From NCBI GenBank assembly GCA_002480735.1, contig DLCS01000037.1, positions 32,248-46,349 of the forward strand: 14,102 nucleotides of DNA, read 5' to 3'. Below are positions 5,618-13,107 of the stretch, piece by piece; position 1 is the first letter of the stretch; every line of letters starts with the position of its first letter. This DNA comes from Bacillaceae bacterium UBA7792. GTDB lineage: Bacteria; Bacillota; Bacilli; Bacillales; Cytobacillaceae. The translations under genes and the position numbers were made by a program. The notes under the pieces were generated by a model that made no database searches, was not told where the DNA came from, and saw only the letters and a program-made list of their open reading frames with translations.

Positions 5618-8212
5618 TTACCAAGCTTTCCTATAAATATCTGCTAGTTCAGACACAAGTGGCAGCTTAGGATTTGCGGTTGTACATTGATCTTCAAATG
5701 CTCGTTCAGCTAGGAAGTCAACCTTGCTTTCAAATTCCTTCTTATTGACCCCACAAGCTTCTATCGACATTGGTATTTGAAGCTCTTCAGCAAGCTTAAT
5801 GATCGCCTGAATGAGACTTGCGACACCCTCCTCTGTGGTCCGAGCAGGTAATCCGAGTGTTCGAGCAATTTCGGCATACCGTTTGTCCGCGATAAATTTC
5901 TCATATTTCGGGAATGAAGATAATTTCCTAGGCTTGGTAGCATTGTATCGAATCACATGCGGAAGCAGGATCGTGTTTGCCCGTCCGTGAGGAATATGGA
6001 ATTCCCCGCCGAGTTTATGAGCTAGACTATGGTTAATTCCTAGGAATGCATTGGCAAATGCCATCCCTGCAATCGTGGAGGCATTATGCATTTTTTCCCT
6101 TGCCACTTCGTCATTGCCGTTCCGATAAGCTCTAGGAAGGTATTCAAACACAAGCTGGATGGCCTTCATTGCTAATCCGTCTGTATAATCATTTGCCATT
6201 ACCGAAACATAAGCTTCAATCGCATGGGTTAATACATCCATTCCTGTGTCTGCTGTGACATGCTTCGGTACCGTCATGACAAATTGTGGGTCAATGATCG
6301 CAACGTCAGGTGTAAGCTCATAATCTGCCAAAGGATACTTCATATTTGCCTTCTTATCTGTGATAACAGAAAAGGATGTTACCTCAGAGCCAGTCCCCGA
6401 TGTGGTAGGAATAGCAACAAATTGAGCTTTCTCCCCAAGCTTCGGAAATTTGACAAGACGCTTCCGGATGTCTAAAAATTTCTGTTTTAATCCAAAGAAG
6501 TCTGTATCTGGATGCTCGTAGAAGAGCCACATACCTTTCGCTGCATCCATTGCTGACCCGCCTCCAAGGGCGATAATGACATCTGGCTCGAAGCTTGCCA
6601 TGACTTCTGCGCCTTTCATAACGGTTTCAGTGGACGGATCTGGTTCAACATCAGAGAAAATTTCACAGTGCACATAGTCCGGGCGTTTTCTTAAATAATA
6701 AAGAATCTTATCGACATAACCAAGCTTCACCATTCCTGGATCGGTGACAATCATTGCTTTTGAGATATTTGGCATTTTTGCTAAATATTGAATCGAATTT
6801 TTCTCGAAATAAATCTTAGGCGGAACCTTAAACCACTGCATATTCACATTTCTCATCGCCATTTTCTTAATATTGATTAAATGAATGGCCCCGACATTGG
6901 TGGATACGGAGTTACCTCCAAATGTACCACAGCCGAGGGTCAAGGATGGGAGGTAGGCGTTATAAATATCCCCAATTGCACCTTGGGAGGACGGTGCATT
7001 GACAATAATACGACCTGCTTTCATTCTTTTACCGAACACTCTCATCACTTCTTCATTTGTCGAGTGAAGGACAGCTGAATGGCCAAGCCCACCAAACTCA
7101 AGCATTTCTTCTGCAATTTTCAACCCATCCTCTAAGCTATTTGCTTTATAGCATGCGAGAACCGGACTAAGCTTTTCGCGAGAAAGTGGAAATGCTGACC
7201 CAACACCTTCAAGTTCAGCAATTAGAATTTTCGTTTCATCAGGTACCTTTACGCCGGCCATGGCTGCAATCTTAACAGCAGGCATCCCGACAATATCTGC
7301 ATTTACTGCACAGGAATGTTCATTGATAACGATCTTCTCAACCTTCCTTTTCTCTTCATCGCTAAGGAAATAGCAGCGATGTGCGATCAGTTCTTTTTTG
7401 ACCTCTTGATAAATCTCTTTATCAATAATGACGGCCTGTTCGGAGGCGCAAATCATCCCATTATCAAAGGTCTTGGATAAGACTAGGTCATTAACGGAGC
7501 GCCCAATATTGGCAGACTTTTCAATATAGCATGGAACATTTCCTGGCCCTACGCCTAGAGCTGGCTTCCCTGAGCTGTAAGCGGACTTGACCATTCCAGC
7601 ACCGCCAGTAGCTAAGATTAAAGAAATATTTGGATGATTCATCAACAGTCGAGTTGCTTCTAATGAAGGCTTTTCAACCCACTGAATGCAGTGTTCAGGG
7701 GCACCTGCCAGAATAGCAGCATCCCGTAAGATTCTTGCCGCCTCACTGCTACATTTTTGTGCAGAAGGGTGGAAGGCAAAAATGATCGGATTGCGCGTTT
7801 TGATAGCAATTAATGCTTTAAACATCGTTGTTGAGGTTGGATTTGTTACGGGTGTGACACCAGCAATCACTCCAACAGGCTCAGCAATTTCGATGATTCC
7901 TTCATTCATATTTTCATTGATGATCCCAACGGTTTTATCGTACTTAATGTTATGATAGATGTATTCTGTGGCAAACATGTTTTTGATAATTTTGTCTTCG
8001 TAAACACCACGTCCGGTCTCATTAACGGCCAGCTTGGCTAGTTGCATATGCTGGTCCAACCCAGCAAGAGCCATCTGCTTAACAATTTCATCAATGGTTT
8101 CCTGATCAAAGCTGCTGAATTCCTTTAGAGCCTGACGTCCATTCTCGACCAACTGGTTAATCATCTTCTCAGTTTGTTGATTTTCTTGAATTTCTTTTTC
8201 AGCGATTGCCAT
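5618..8212 (-). CDS. adhE: Bifunctional acetaldehyde-CoA / alcohol dehydrogenase
   Basis: AdhE reduces acetyl-CoA to acetaldehyde and then ethanol, using two NADH, and so regenerates NAD+ in fermentation. The 864-aa length is normal for the fused enzyme. The N-terminal CoA-acylating aldehyde dehydrogenase domain (about 1-450) has the catalytic cysteine in FDNGMICASEQ (Cys255). The C-terminal iron-dependent alcohol dehydrogenase (about 460-864) has the NADH-binding ALGGGSAMDAAKG (548-560), TSGTGSE, and predicted iron ligands Asp659, His663, His728 and His742 (MDVLTH, GINHSLAHKLGG, HIPHGRAN). AAGGAG lies 8 nt before the ATG. The enzyme is expected in the cytoplasm as long filaments (spirosomes), as known for the family. 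A Rex operator overlaps the predicted transcription start, indicating induction when NADH is high. No frameshift or lost key residue was seen. Confidence 0.97.
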   Translation of the reverse strand: MAIAEKEIQENQQTEKMINQLVENGRQALKEFSSFDQETIDEIVKQMALAGLDQHMQLAKLAVNETGRGVYEDKIIKNMFATEYIYHNIKYDKTVGIINENMNEGIIEIAEPVGVIAGVTPVTNPTSTTMFKALIAIKTRNPIIFAFHPSAQKCSSEAARILRDAAILAGAPEHCIQWVEKPSLEATRLLMNHPNISLILATGGAGMVKSAYSSGKPALGVGPGNVPCYIEKSANIGRSVNDLVLSKTFDNGMICASEQAVIIDKEIYQEVKKELIAHRCYFLSDEEKRKVEKIVINEHSCAVNADIVGMPAVKIAAMAGVKVPDETKILIAELEGVGSAFPLSREKLSPVLACYKANSLEDGLKIAEEMLEFGGLGHSAVLHSTNEEVMRVFGKRMKAGRIIVNAPSSQGAIGDIYNAYLPSLTLGCGTFGGNSVSTNVGAIHLINIKKMAMRNVNMQWFKVPPKIYFEKNSIQYLAKMPNISKAMIVTDPGMVKLGYVDKILYYLRKRPDYVHCEIFSDVEPDPSTETVMKGAEVMASFEPDVIIALGGGSAMDAAKGMWLFYEHPDTDFFGLKQKFLDIRKRLVKFPKLGEKAQFVAIPTTSGTGSEVTSFSVITDKKANMKYPLADYELTPDVAIIDPQFVMTVPKHVTADTGMDVLTHAIEAYVSVMANDYTDGLAMKAIQLVFEYLPRAYRNGNDEVAREKMHNASTIAGMAFANAFLGINHSLAHKLGGEFHIPHGRANTILLPHVIRYNATKPRKLSSFPKYEKFIADKRYAEIARTLGLPARTTEEGVASLIQAIIKLAEELQIPMSIEACGVNKKEFESKVDFLAERAFEDQCTTANPKLPLVSELADIYRKAW

Positions 8213-8230
8213 AATATCTTCTCCTTTTTA

Positions 8231-8248
8231 TTGTGAAATATTTCACAT
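8231..8248 (-). promoter_or_regulatory. Rex operator of adhE
   Basis: The site TTGTGAAATATTTCACAT matches the Rex consensus TTGTGAA-N4-TTCACAA at every fixed position except the last, and is a near-perfect palindrome. It begins two bases inside the predicted -10 element and ends 4 nt before the ribosome binding site of adhE, so bound Rex would block initiation. Rex is the NADH/NAD+-sensing repressor of fermentation genes in Gram-positive bacteria, and adhE is a classic target. Confidence 0.9.
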
Positions 8249-8275
8249 AATATCGCAAAAAAAATTATTCGCAAA
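8247..8275 (-). promoter_or_regulatory. Putative SigA promoter of adhE
   Basis: On the - strand TTTGCG (8270-8275, a weak -35) is followed after exactly 17 nt by TATTAT (8247-8252, 5 of 6 to consensus). It overlaps the 3' end of the small upstream gene, and the predicted start of transcription falls inside the Rex site. Confidence 0.6.
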
Positions 8276-8492
8276 CAGGATTTCTTGGAATCTTTTCAAA
8301 GCTGATTTCTGATAGTATTTTGGAGCTTCTTTTTACAATAATGACATAGTTTATGGTCCAAATGTACGAAGGTATGCTTTCATGCTCCTTATACATCATA
8401 GCTTCAAATTCGTCCTGAACAATTTCTTCAAAAGTTTCTTGGGTGTACGTTTCTGTGTCAGTAGAAAAAGTTTTCCATTCGCATATAATCAT
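8265..8492 (-). CDS. Small protein of unknown function upstream of adhE
   Basis: AAGGAG (8502-8507) lies 8 nt before the ATG at 8492, giving a 75-aa product; a GTG at 8501 would directly abut the site and is unlikely. The protein is acidic in its first half (ETYTQETFEEIVQDEFEAMM), then has a hydrophobic beta-like stretch (SYIWTINYVIIVKR) and ends in NPVCE. There is no clear transmembrane helix or signal peptide, and I do not recognise the family. It lies 52 nt upstream of adhE on the same strand. A Rex-like site and plausible promoter lie upstream, and the adhE promoter overlaps its stop region. It may be co-transcribed with adhE and share redox control. The good ribosome binding site supports a real gene; function is unknown. 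Confidence 0.65.
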   Translation of the reverse strand: MIICEWKTFSTDTETYTQETFEEIVQDEFEAMMYKEHESIPSYIWTINYVIIVKRSSKILSEISFEKIPRNPVCE

Positions 8493-8528
8493 GAGGCTCA
8501 CTCCTTACATTTTTTACGAATTAAGAAT

Positions 8529-8558
8529 AACATAATCTTTCCGGAAAAAGATTGTGAA
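8529..8558 (-). promoter_or_regulatory. Putative promoter of the small gene upstream of adhE
   Basis: On the - strand TTCACA (8553-8558, 5 of 6 to TTGACA) and TATGTT (8529-8534, 4 of 6) are 18 nt apart. The predicted leader is about 30 nt. The -35 lies within the Rex-like site at 8552-8569. Confidence 0.4.
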
Positions 8559-8569
8559 ATATTGAACAA
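8552..8569 (-). promoter_or_regulatory. Second Rex-like site
   Basis: On the + strand it reads TTGTGAAATATTGAACAA, with one perfect half (TTGTGAA) and two mismatches in the other half of the Rex consensus. It is 304 nt from the adhE operator and covers the predicted -35 of the small gene. Confidence 0.6.
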
Positions 8570-8574
8570 ACTTT

Positions 8575-8627
8575 GAATCTTATTTTGAGAGCGCATTCTT
8601 ATTGATTCAACTCACTGAATAAGATTC
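8575..8627. repeat. 10-bp perfect inverted repeat in the intergenic region
   Basis: GAATCTTATT (8575-8584) and AATAAGATTC (8618-8627) are exact inverted copies 33 nt apart. They lie between the small adhE-linked gene and the divergent membrane protein gene. There is no T-tract, so it is not an intrinsic terminator; it may be an operator or structural element. Confidence 0.5.
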
Positions 8628-8674
8628 TCATTCTTTCAAAAACTAAACTACAATTAAGTTTTGGAGGGACGAAG

Positions 8675-9520
8675 ATGAAGCGCAAAAGTTCTAATAAGTA
8701 TCCTTTTATTGTATTGCTTATTATCCATACTGCTCTTCTACTATATGCCCTTAAAAAGCAAAGAAAGAGAAAGACGCTTCTTGTTCTTCTACTTTCTCAT
8801 GTGGGATTGGGATATATCTTTGAGGTCATTATTTTGAATTATTTCAATGCCTATAAATATTTTCCAAAAATGCTTAAAAAGCGCTTTTTAGATAATATAC
8901 TTGGTGCGATCTTGTCGCAGGCTATTTATATTCCGTTTACGGCCGTTTTTATATCGGGGGTTCATCTGAAATGGAAAGCAAAACTGAGCTTCATTCTTTA
9001 TTTTCAAGTAGTGGAACGATTATTTATTTGGCTGAAGGTATACAAGACCCATTGGTGGAGACCTCTATACACTGGTGTAGTATTAGCTATTTTCTTTCCC
9101 TTAAGTGACAAGTGGTACGAGCTCCTACAAAAAGGAAATCGTTTTATACTAAATGCATCCTTCTACCTTTGTACGATGGGAACAGAAATCAATATAAACT
9201 ACTTGATGGCAGTGTTTGGAAATTTCCGCATGGGAAGGGGGAAAGTATATACATGGAGAGAGCACTTTCTTTTTACTCCGTTATATGGCTTTGTCCAAGC
9301 GCATATTACTACCTGGTTTATTCGAAGGGATCGTTTGAGAGGAAAAATCCAGGCATTTGTAATTGGTTTAGTTCTTGATTGGGTATTGTATCGGTGTGGA
9401 TTTTTGAAGGTTAAGAATGCGTTTATTCGTTTCATGGTACGAGGAGTCATGGTTTACATGGCAAGCTGGTTCCGAAAATTTATCTACAGGGAGATCAGGG
9501 AAGAAAATGAAGTCTATTGA
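8675..9520 (+). CDS. Polytopic membrane protein of unknown function
   Basis: The 281-aa protein starts at an ATG with GGAGGG (8663-8668) 6 nt upstream. It has about six to eight hydrophobic segments (around residues 9-26, 34-54, 73-95, 130-147, 155-178 and 225-262), and short loops rich in Lys/Arg such as KKQRKRK at 27-33, which suggests that loop is cytoplasmic. Aromatic residues are frequent (YKTHWWRPLY). I recognise no family, signal peptide or catalytic motif. It is transcribed away from the adhE locus and converges on dps, and it has no obvious partner gene here, so context gives no clear function. I could not identify a good promoter in 8570-8660. Confidence 0.8.
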   Translation: MKRKSSNKYPFIVLLIIHTALLLYALKKQRKRKTLLVLLLSHVGLGYIFEVIILNYFNAYKYFPKMLKKRFLDNILGAILSQAIYIPFTAVFISGVHLKWKAKLSFILYFQVVERLFIWLKVYKTHWWRPLYTGVVLAIFFPLSDKWYELLQKGNRFILNASFYLCTMGTEININYLMAVFGNFRMGRGKVYTWREHFLFTPLYGFVQAHITTWFIRRDRLRGKIQAFVIGLVLDWVLYRCGFLKVKNAFIRFMVRGVMVYMASWFRKFIYREIREENEVY

Positions 9521-9532
9521 AGCTACAGAAAA

Positions 9533-9560
9533 GGAGTCAGTGAGATTTCTCACTGACTCC
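9533..9560. terminator. Terminator of dps (possibly bidirectional)
   Basis: A perfect 12-bp stem is formed by GGAGTCAGTGAG (9533-9544) and CTCACTGACTCC (9549-9560) with a 4-nt loop. The - strand continues with TTTTCTGT, which fits termination of dps. On the + strand no T-run follows, so it may only slow read-through from the membrane protein gene. Confidence 0.85.
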
Positions 9561-9574
9561 ATTGGTAAATTTCG

Positions 9575-10009
9575 TTATTCTCCAAGGTAAGCAGTTAACA
9601 TCCAAACATGAGTATCAATTTTTTCAATTAGACCGACTGCTAAGTCATTGGTGATGACATCATTGTTTTCTTCTGCTAAGGAAGCCAATTCAATAAGCTG
9701 TTCTTTAATGGCTCTGTAGTCTGAAACAAGAGTCGAGACCATGTCGCTTGCTTTCGCTTCGTTGTTTGTTTCAGCAAGTGTGGCAGTTTCTAAGTATTCT
9801 TTCATAGTGGCAACGGGTTGGCCGCCAATAGCTAATAAGCGTTCTGCAATTTCATCAACTGTAAGTGCTGCTTCATTGTAAAGCTCTTCAAATTTTTCAT
9901 GAAGGGTAAAGAAAAGAGGGCCTTTTACATACCAATGGAAGCGGTGAAGCTTTGTATAAAGGATGCTCCAGTTAGAAATTTGGACGTTTAGGGCAGTTTG
10001 TAGATTCAT
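9575..10009 (-). CDS. dps: Dps/MrgA-type ferritin-like DNA-protection protein
   Basis: Dps proteins form hollow 12-mers that oxidise Fe(II) with hydrogen peroxide, store the iron and shield DNA. The 144-aa length is typical. The ferroxidase motif is complete: [10 protein letters not shown] (His25), [12 protein letters not shown] (His37, Glu41) and [11 protein letters not shown] (Asp52, Glu56), which corresponds to the inter-subunit iron site of the family. There is no Lys-rich N-terminal tail, so direct DNA binding of the E. coli kind is not evident. GGAGG lies 8 nt before the ATG. A PerR-type box lies 84 nt upstream of the start, which points to peroxide induction as for B. subtilis mrgA. 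It is a single gene with its own terminator. Confidence 0.95.
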   Translation of the reverse strand: MNLQTALNVQISNWSILYTKLHRFHWYVKGPLFFTLHEKFEELYNEAALTVDEIAERLLAIGGQPVATMKEYLETATLAETNNEAKASDMVSTLVSDYRAIKEQLIELASLAEENNDVITNDLAVGLIEKIDTHVWMLTAYLGE

Positions 10010-10040
10010 TTAATATTCCTCCTTAATCATTTATATATTT

Positions 10041-10068
10041 ATTATATCAAATATTATATTAAAATCAA
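10041..10068 (-). promoter_or_regulatory. Putative SigA promoter of dps
   Basis: On the - strand TTGATT (10063-10068) and a perfect TATAAT (10041-10046) are 16 nt apart. The region is extremely AT-rich, so other pairings are possible. Confidence 0.5.
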
Positions 10069-10092
10069 TATCTAATTAAAATAAATTTTAAA

Positions 10093-10107
10093 TAATAATT
10101 ATTATAA
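10093..10107. promoter_or_regulatory. PerR-type operator upstream of dps
   Basis: TAATAATTATTATAA matches the PerR box TTATAATNATTATAA at all but one position. It is 24 nt upstream of the predicted -35 of dps. Because the whole stretch is A/T, a chance match is more likely than elsewhere, but the gene behind it is the expected PerR target. Confidence 0.65.
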
Positions 10108-10110
10108 ATA

Positions 10111-10148
10111 ACAAAACCCTTAAGCATGTCGCAGCTTAAGGGTTTTGT
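10111..10148 (-). terminator. Strong intrinsic terminator of the rodA-like gene
   Basis: A perfect 15-bp stem (10111-10125 with 10134-10148) has an 8-nt loop and ends in GGGTTTTGT on either strand, so it is symmetrical enough to act both ways. It lies 16 nt after the stop codon of the rodA-like gene and only 3 nt from the PerR-type box. Confidence 0.9.
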
Positions 10149-10164
10149 TTTCAGGAGAATTGAT

Positions 10165-11358
10165 TTACTTAGAATCAGAGCCAAACATATATGTTTTGTG
10201 GTGATAGCGAATACTGAAAATCAGCCCCATCGCAAACATATTTCCCATAAGGGAGCTTCCTCCATAGCTTATGAAGGGAAGGGGTATCCCTGTAATGGGA
10301 AGGAGTTGAATGGTCATTCCAATATTTTGAAAAACATGGAAGGTAATCATGCTTATGACTCCAACACAAATATATGTATTGAAAGGATCATTTGTATCAA
10401 GGGCAGTTTTAGTTAAATGATAGATTAAGATAAAGAAAAGCCCTATTACAAAACTAGCCCCGACAAAACCATATTCTTCGCCAATCACACTAAAAACAAA
10501 ATCAGTATGATTATCGGGAATATATACGGCTCTTTCCCCAAAGCCCTTCCCTGTAATAAGTCCTGAACCAATGGCTTGGAGGGATTTATAAAGCTGATAT
10601 CCAATGCCGCTTTGAAAACTTTCTGGGTCAAGCCAAGAGTATATCCGGTTAAGTTTGTATTGGTCTATATCCAAATATTGCTTTAATAATTCTGGAACTT
10701 TAATGACCACATAGAGTATAGCTCCAGCAGAGGAAACGCCTAACATAACAATAGGAAAAATAATCTTCCAAGAGATTCCGGAAACAAGAACCATTCCGGC
10801 AAAAATAGCTAGAACAACTAGGGCAGATCCTAAATCCTGATGTGCGATTAAACCAAGGGGTAAAATAGTCGTAAAGCCAAGCTTTATTAATAAGAAAACG
10901 TCTGTTTGCAATGTTTTTTCGGTGAACTTCTCATGGTGATCTGAAATTAATTTACTAAGGGTTATAATCAGGAATATCTTCATAAATTCAGAGGGCTGAA
11001 TATTTCCGAGCCCTGGAATCTTAAACCAGTTTTTTGCACCTTTGATTTCGGGGGCAATTGACTCTGGAGCAAAGAAAAGGAAAACCATGAGGAAGATCCC
11101 AATTCCATATAAATACCAGCTTAGTTTTCGGTATTGCTCATTATCAAAAACCATGACAACAGCAACAATGATGCTTCCAATAATGTAGAAAACAAGTTGT
11201 CTGATGAAATAATTGTCATTATATTGTTCAGTTGTTTGAGCACTATAAATGGCCGCACAGCTCGTAATTGCGAACAAAAGCAAAATAAAGCATAATGTCC
11301 AATCAAACTTTTCCGCAACGTTCTTCTTCGTTTCCATCGTTCCAACACCTAGTCTCAT
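10165..11358 (-). CDS. rodA: SEDS family peptidoglycan glycosyltransferase (RodA-type)
   Basis: SEDS proteins polymerise lipid II into glycan strands in the membrane, paired with a class B penicillin-binding protein; RodA acts in side-wall elongation. The 397-aa product has about ten membrane helices and family signatures in order: GAKNWFKIPGLGNIQPSEFMK, HQDLGSALV, YSWLDPESFQSGIGYQLYKS, AIGSGLITGKG, NHTDFVFSVIGEEYGF with the expected catalytic Asp, and GIPLPFISYGGSSLM near the end. It fits RodA better than FtsW because of length and the loop motifs, but several SEDS paralogues occur in Bacillaceae, so this could be an extra copy. No PBP gene is adjacent. ATG 11358 has AGGGAG 5 nt upstream; an in-frame ATG seven codons later is an alternative start. 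The usual QPDLG motif lacks its proline. Confidence 0.85.
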   Translation of the reverse strand: MRLGVGTMETKKNVAEKFDWTLCFILLLFAITSCAAIYSAQTTEQYNDNYFIRQLVFYIIGSIIVAVVMVFDNEQYRKLSWYLYGIGIFLMVFLFFAPESIAPEIKGAKNWFKIPGLGNIQPSEFMKIFLIITLSKLISDHHEKFTEKTLQTDVFLLIKLGFTTILPLGLIAHQDLGSALVVLAIFAGMVLVSGISWKIIFPIVMLGVSSAGAILYVVIKVPELLKQYLDIDQYKLNRIYSWLDPESFQSGIGYQLYKSLQAIGSGLITGKGFGERAVYIPDNHTDFVFSVIGEEYGFVGASFVIGLFFILIYHLTKTALDTNDPFNTYICVGVISMITFHVFQNIGMTIQLLPITGIPLPFISYGGSSLMGNMFAMGLIFSIRYHHKTYMFGSDSK

Positions 11359-11445
11359 GTAATCTCCCTTTATATTAACAGAGTTCTAAACAAATGAACC
11401 ACCATTATTAAGACGTAAATAAGAAAAGAAGGGTTTCGGACTCTT

Positions 11446-11472
11446 GAAAAAAACCACGAAGAAAACTTCGTG
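11446..11472 (-). terminator. Intrinsic terminator of mgtE
   Basis: CACGAAG (11455-11461) and CTTCGTG (11466-11472) form a 7-bp stem with a 4-nt loop. On the - strand a G and then seven T follow. It lies 34 nt after the mgtE stop. Confidence 0.85.
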
Positions 11473-11506
11473 ATTTTCTAAAGTGACAATGTTTGAGAAA
11501 AAACCT

Positions 11507-12865
11507 TTAAAGAAGATAATTTAAAAACATCGTGGCAATACCGAAATAAATGACGAGAGAAAAAATATCATTTAATGTCGTGATCAGAGGACCTGATGCG
11601 ATCGCTGGGTCGATTTTTAATCGGTACAAAATAATGGGGATCACAGTTCCAGCAAGCGTTCCAATAATAAGTGTAATCAATAAGGAGCTCCCTACTACGA
11701 GTCCAAGGACCATGTTGCCCTGCCAAATTAGGGCGATAACAGAAATGAGGACCCCGCAAATAACCCCAATAATAATCCCAACAGTGAGTTCTCTGAAGAT
11801 TAGCCTTGTAATGACCCGTCTGTCGATATCATTGGAAGCAAGACCCCGAACGACAACGGCTAATGACTGAGTTCCAGTATTTCCAGTCATCCCAGAAATC
11901 ATAGGCATGAAGAAGGCTAAGGCGACGACCTTATCAAGAGTCGCTTCATAAGAGCTAATGATGCTCCCTGATATCACTCCGATAAAAAGCAGCAGGACTA
12001 GCCAAGGCAAGCGCCGATACGCAGCAACAAAGGACTTCGTATCAAAGTCTATGGATTTACCAGATGCAGAGAGCTTTTCAATATCTTCGTTTGCCTCTCG
12101 AATCACGACGTCAATAATATCGTCAACCGTAATTATTCCCATCAAAATATGTTCCTTATTGACGACAGGGATGGCCAAGAAGTCATAGCGCTCGATCAGT
12201 CGTGCGACCTCTTCCTGGTCTGTTTCCTCTAAGACATATATGACACGCTCATACATAATATCCCTAATCTTTTCCGTCATATCAGCAATGAGTAGGTCCC
12301 GATAGGAAACGACCCCGACAAGCCGACGGTTTTGATCAATGACGTACAAATAGTTAATGGTTTCGGCCAATTCAGCAAATGTTTTAAGCTTATCGACTGC
12401 CTCCCGTACGGAATAATAATCACGAATCCACACAAACCGGTTCGTCATTAAGCGACCAGCTGTCTCAGGTGGATAATTCATGATGTCCTGAACGATTTGG
12501 GATTCTTCCTTTTTCATTCCTGCGAGTAACGCTTCAATTTTTTCGGGGGATAAATCCTCAAGGAGTGAAGCGAGGTCGTCGTTATCCATCATGTCTAGCA
12601 CTTTACCTGACTTTTCAATGCCAAGACGATTTAATACATCGATTTGCTCCTCACTGTCTAATTCCTGAAGTAAATCAGCAAGATTATTGATATGAAGAAA
12701 AAATAAAAAGCGCGTTCGGTGCTTTTCCGGCAAATCCTCATATATTTGTGCAATGTCATATGGCTGTAGTTCATCGACAATGGTTTCAAACTCTTTGCGT
12801 TTATTTTCTTTTAACGCTTTAATAATATAAAGAGTAATTTGATCCTCTGTCATGTTTTTTATCAT
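11507..12865 (-). CDS. mgtE: MgtE magnesium channel/transporter
   Basis: MgtE is a homodimeric Mg2+-gated channel for magnesium uptake in the plasma membrane. I choose ATG 12865 because AAAGGAG is 9 nt upstream; the frame is open to 12913, but an ATG there would lie in a probable -10 element. The 452-aa length fits the family. Domains in order are the alpha-helical N domain (about 5-130, with LLQELDSEEQ and LLEDLSPEKIEALL), two CBS domains (about 140-200 and 205-262), a connecting helix, and five membrane helices (285-452). The pore motif SGMTGNTGTQS (324-334) and the conserved Asp433 of TTLND, equivalent to the Mg2+-binding Asp of the pore, are present. The predicted leader is only about 40 nt, so the M-box riboswitch common upstream of Bacillus mgtE appears to be absent. 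Confidence 0.96.
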   Translation of the reverse strand: MIKNMTEDQITLYIIKALKENKRKEFETIVDELQPYDIAQIYEDLPEKHRTRFLFFLHINNLADLLQELDSEEQIDVLNRLGIEKSGKVLDMMDNDDLASLLEDLSPEKIEALLAGMKKEESQIVQDIMNYPPETAGRLMTNRFVWIRDYYSVREAVDKLKTFAELAETINYLYVIDQNRRLVGVVSYRDLLIADMTEKIRDIMYERVIYVLEETDQEEVARLIERYDFLAIPVVNKEHILMGIITVDDIIDVVIREANEDIEKLSASGKSIDFDTKSFVAAYRRLPWLVLLLFIGVISGSIISSYEATLDKVVALAFFMPMISGMTGNTGTQSLAVVVRGLASNDIDRRVITRLIFRELTVGIIIGVICGVLISVIALIWQGNMVLGLVVGSSLLITLIIGTLAGTVIPIILYRLKIDPAIASGPLITTLNDIFSLVIYFGIATMFLNYLL

Positions 12866-13107
12866 GAGATCACGCTCCTTTACCGGAAATATATTTTGCA
12901 TGGTCTTTATCATTATAAGGAAAAAATTCTAGAATTGATATGGATAAATAGAAAAACAGTTGGAGGACAGCATCCAATTAAATAGGAATTAATAGGGTTT
13001 TTTGATAATATGGAATAAAGTATAGCTTGGGAACGGATTTTGGCGTTATGAATCGGGATTTGCTATATTCTTCATAAGTCTTATCAAAAGGTTCGGAGGT
13101 TATTCCC
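12866..13107. other. Divergent intergenic region between mgtE and the unknown gene
   Basis: This 242-bp region holds the ribosome binding sites of both flanking genes. A TATAAT on the - strand (12912-12917) is a probable -10 of mgtE, without a good -35. A + strand promoter lies at 13040-13069, and there is a short weak inverted repeat (TTGGA/TCCAA near 12960-12977). I see no M-box, T-box or other conserved leader RNA. Confidence 0.45.
13040..13069 (+). promoter_or_regulatory. Putative SigA promoter of the unknown 258-aa gene
   Basis: TTGGCG (13040-13045) and TATATT (13064-13069) are 18 nt apart, with 4 and 5 of 6 matches to consensus. The predicted leader is about 30 nt. Confidence 0.5.

Noticed and set aside
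5467..5670. A 67-codon + strand open frame downstream of adhE
   Set aside because: It runs through the adhE terminator hairpin and into the antisense of the adhE 3' end, and no credible ribosome binding site was seen.
8612..8634. Fur-box-like stretch (TGAATAAGATTCTCA)
   Set aside because: Only about 12 of 19 positions fit the Fur consensus, and the downstream gene has no iron-related feature.
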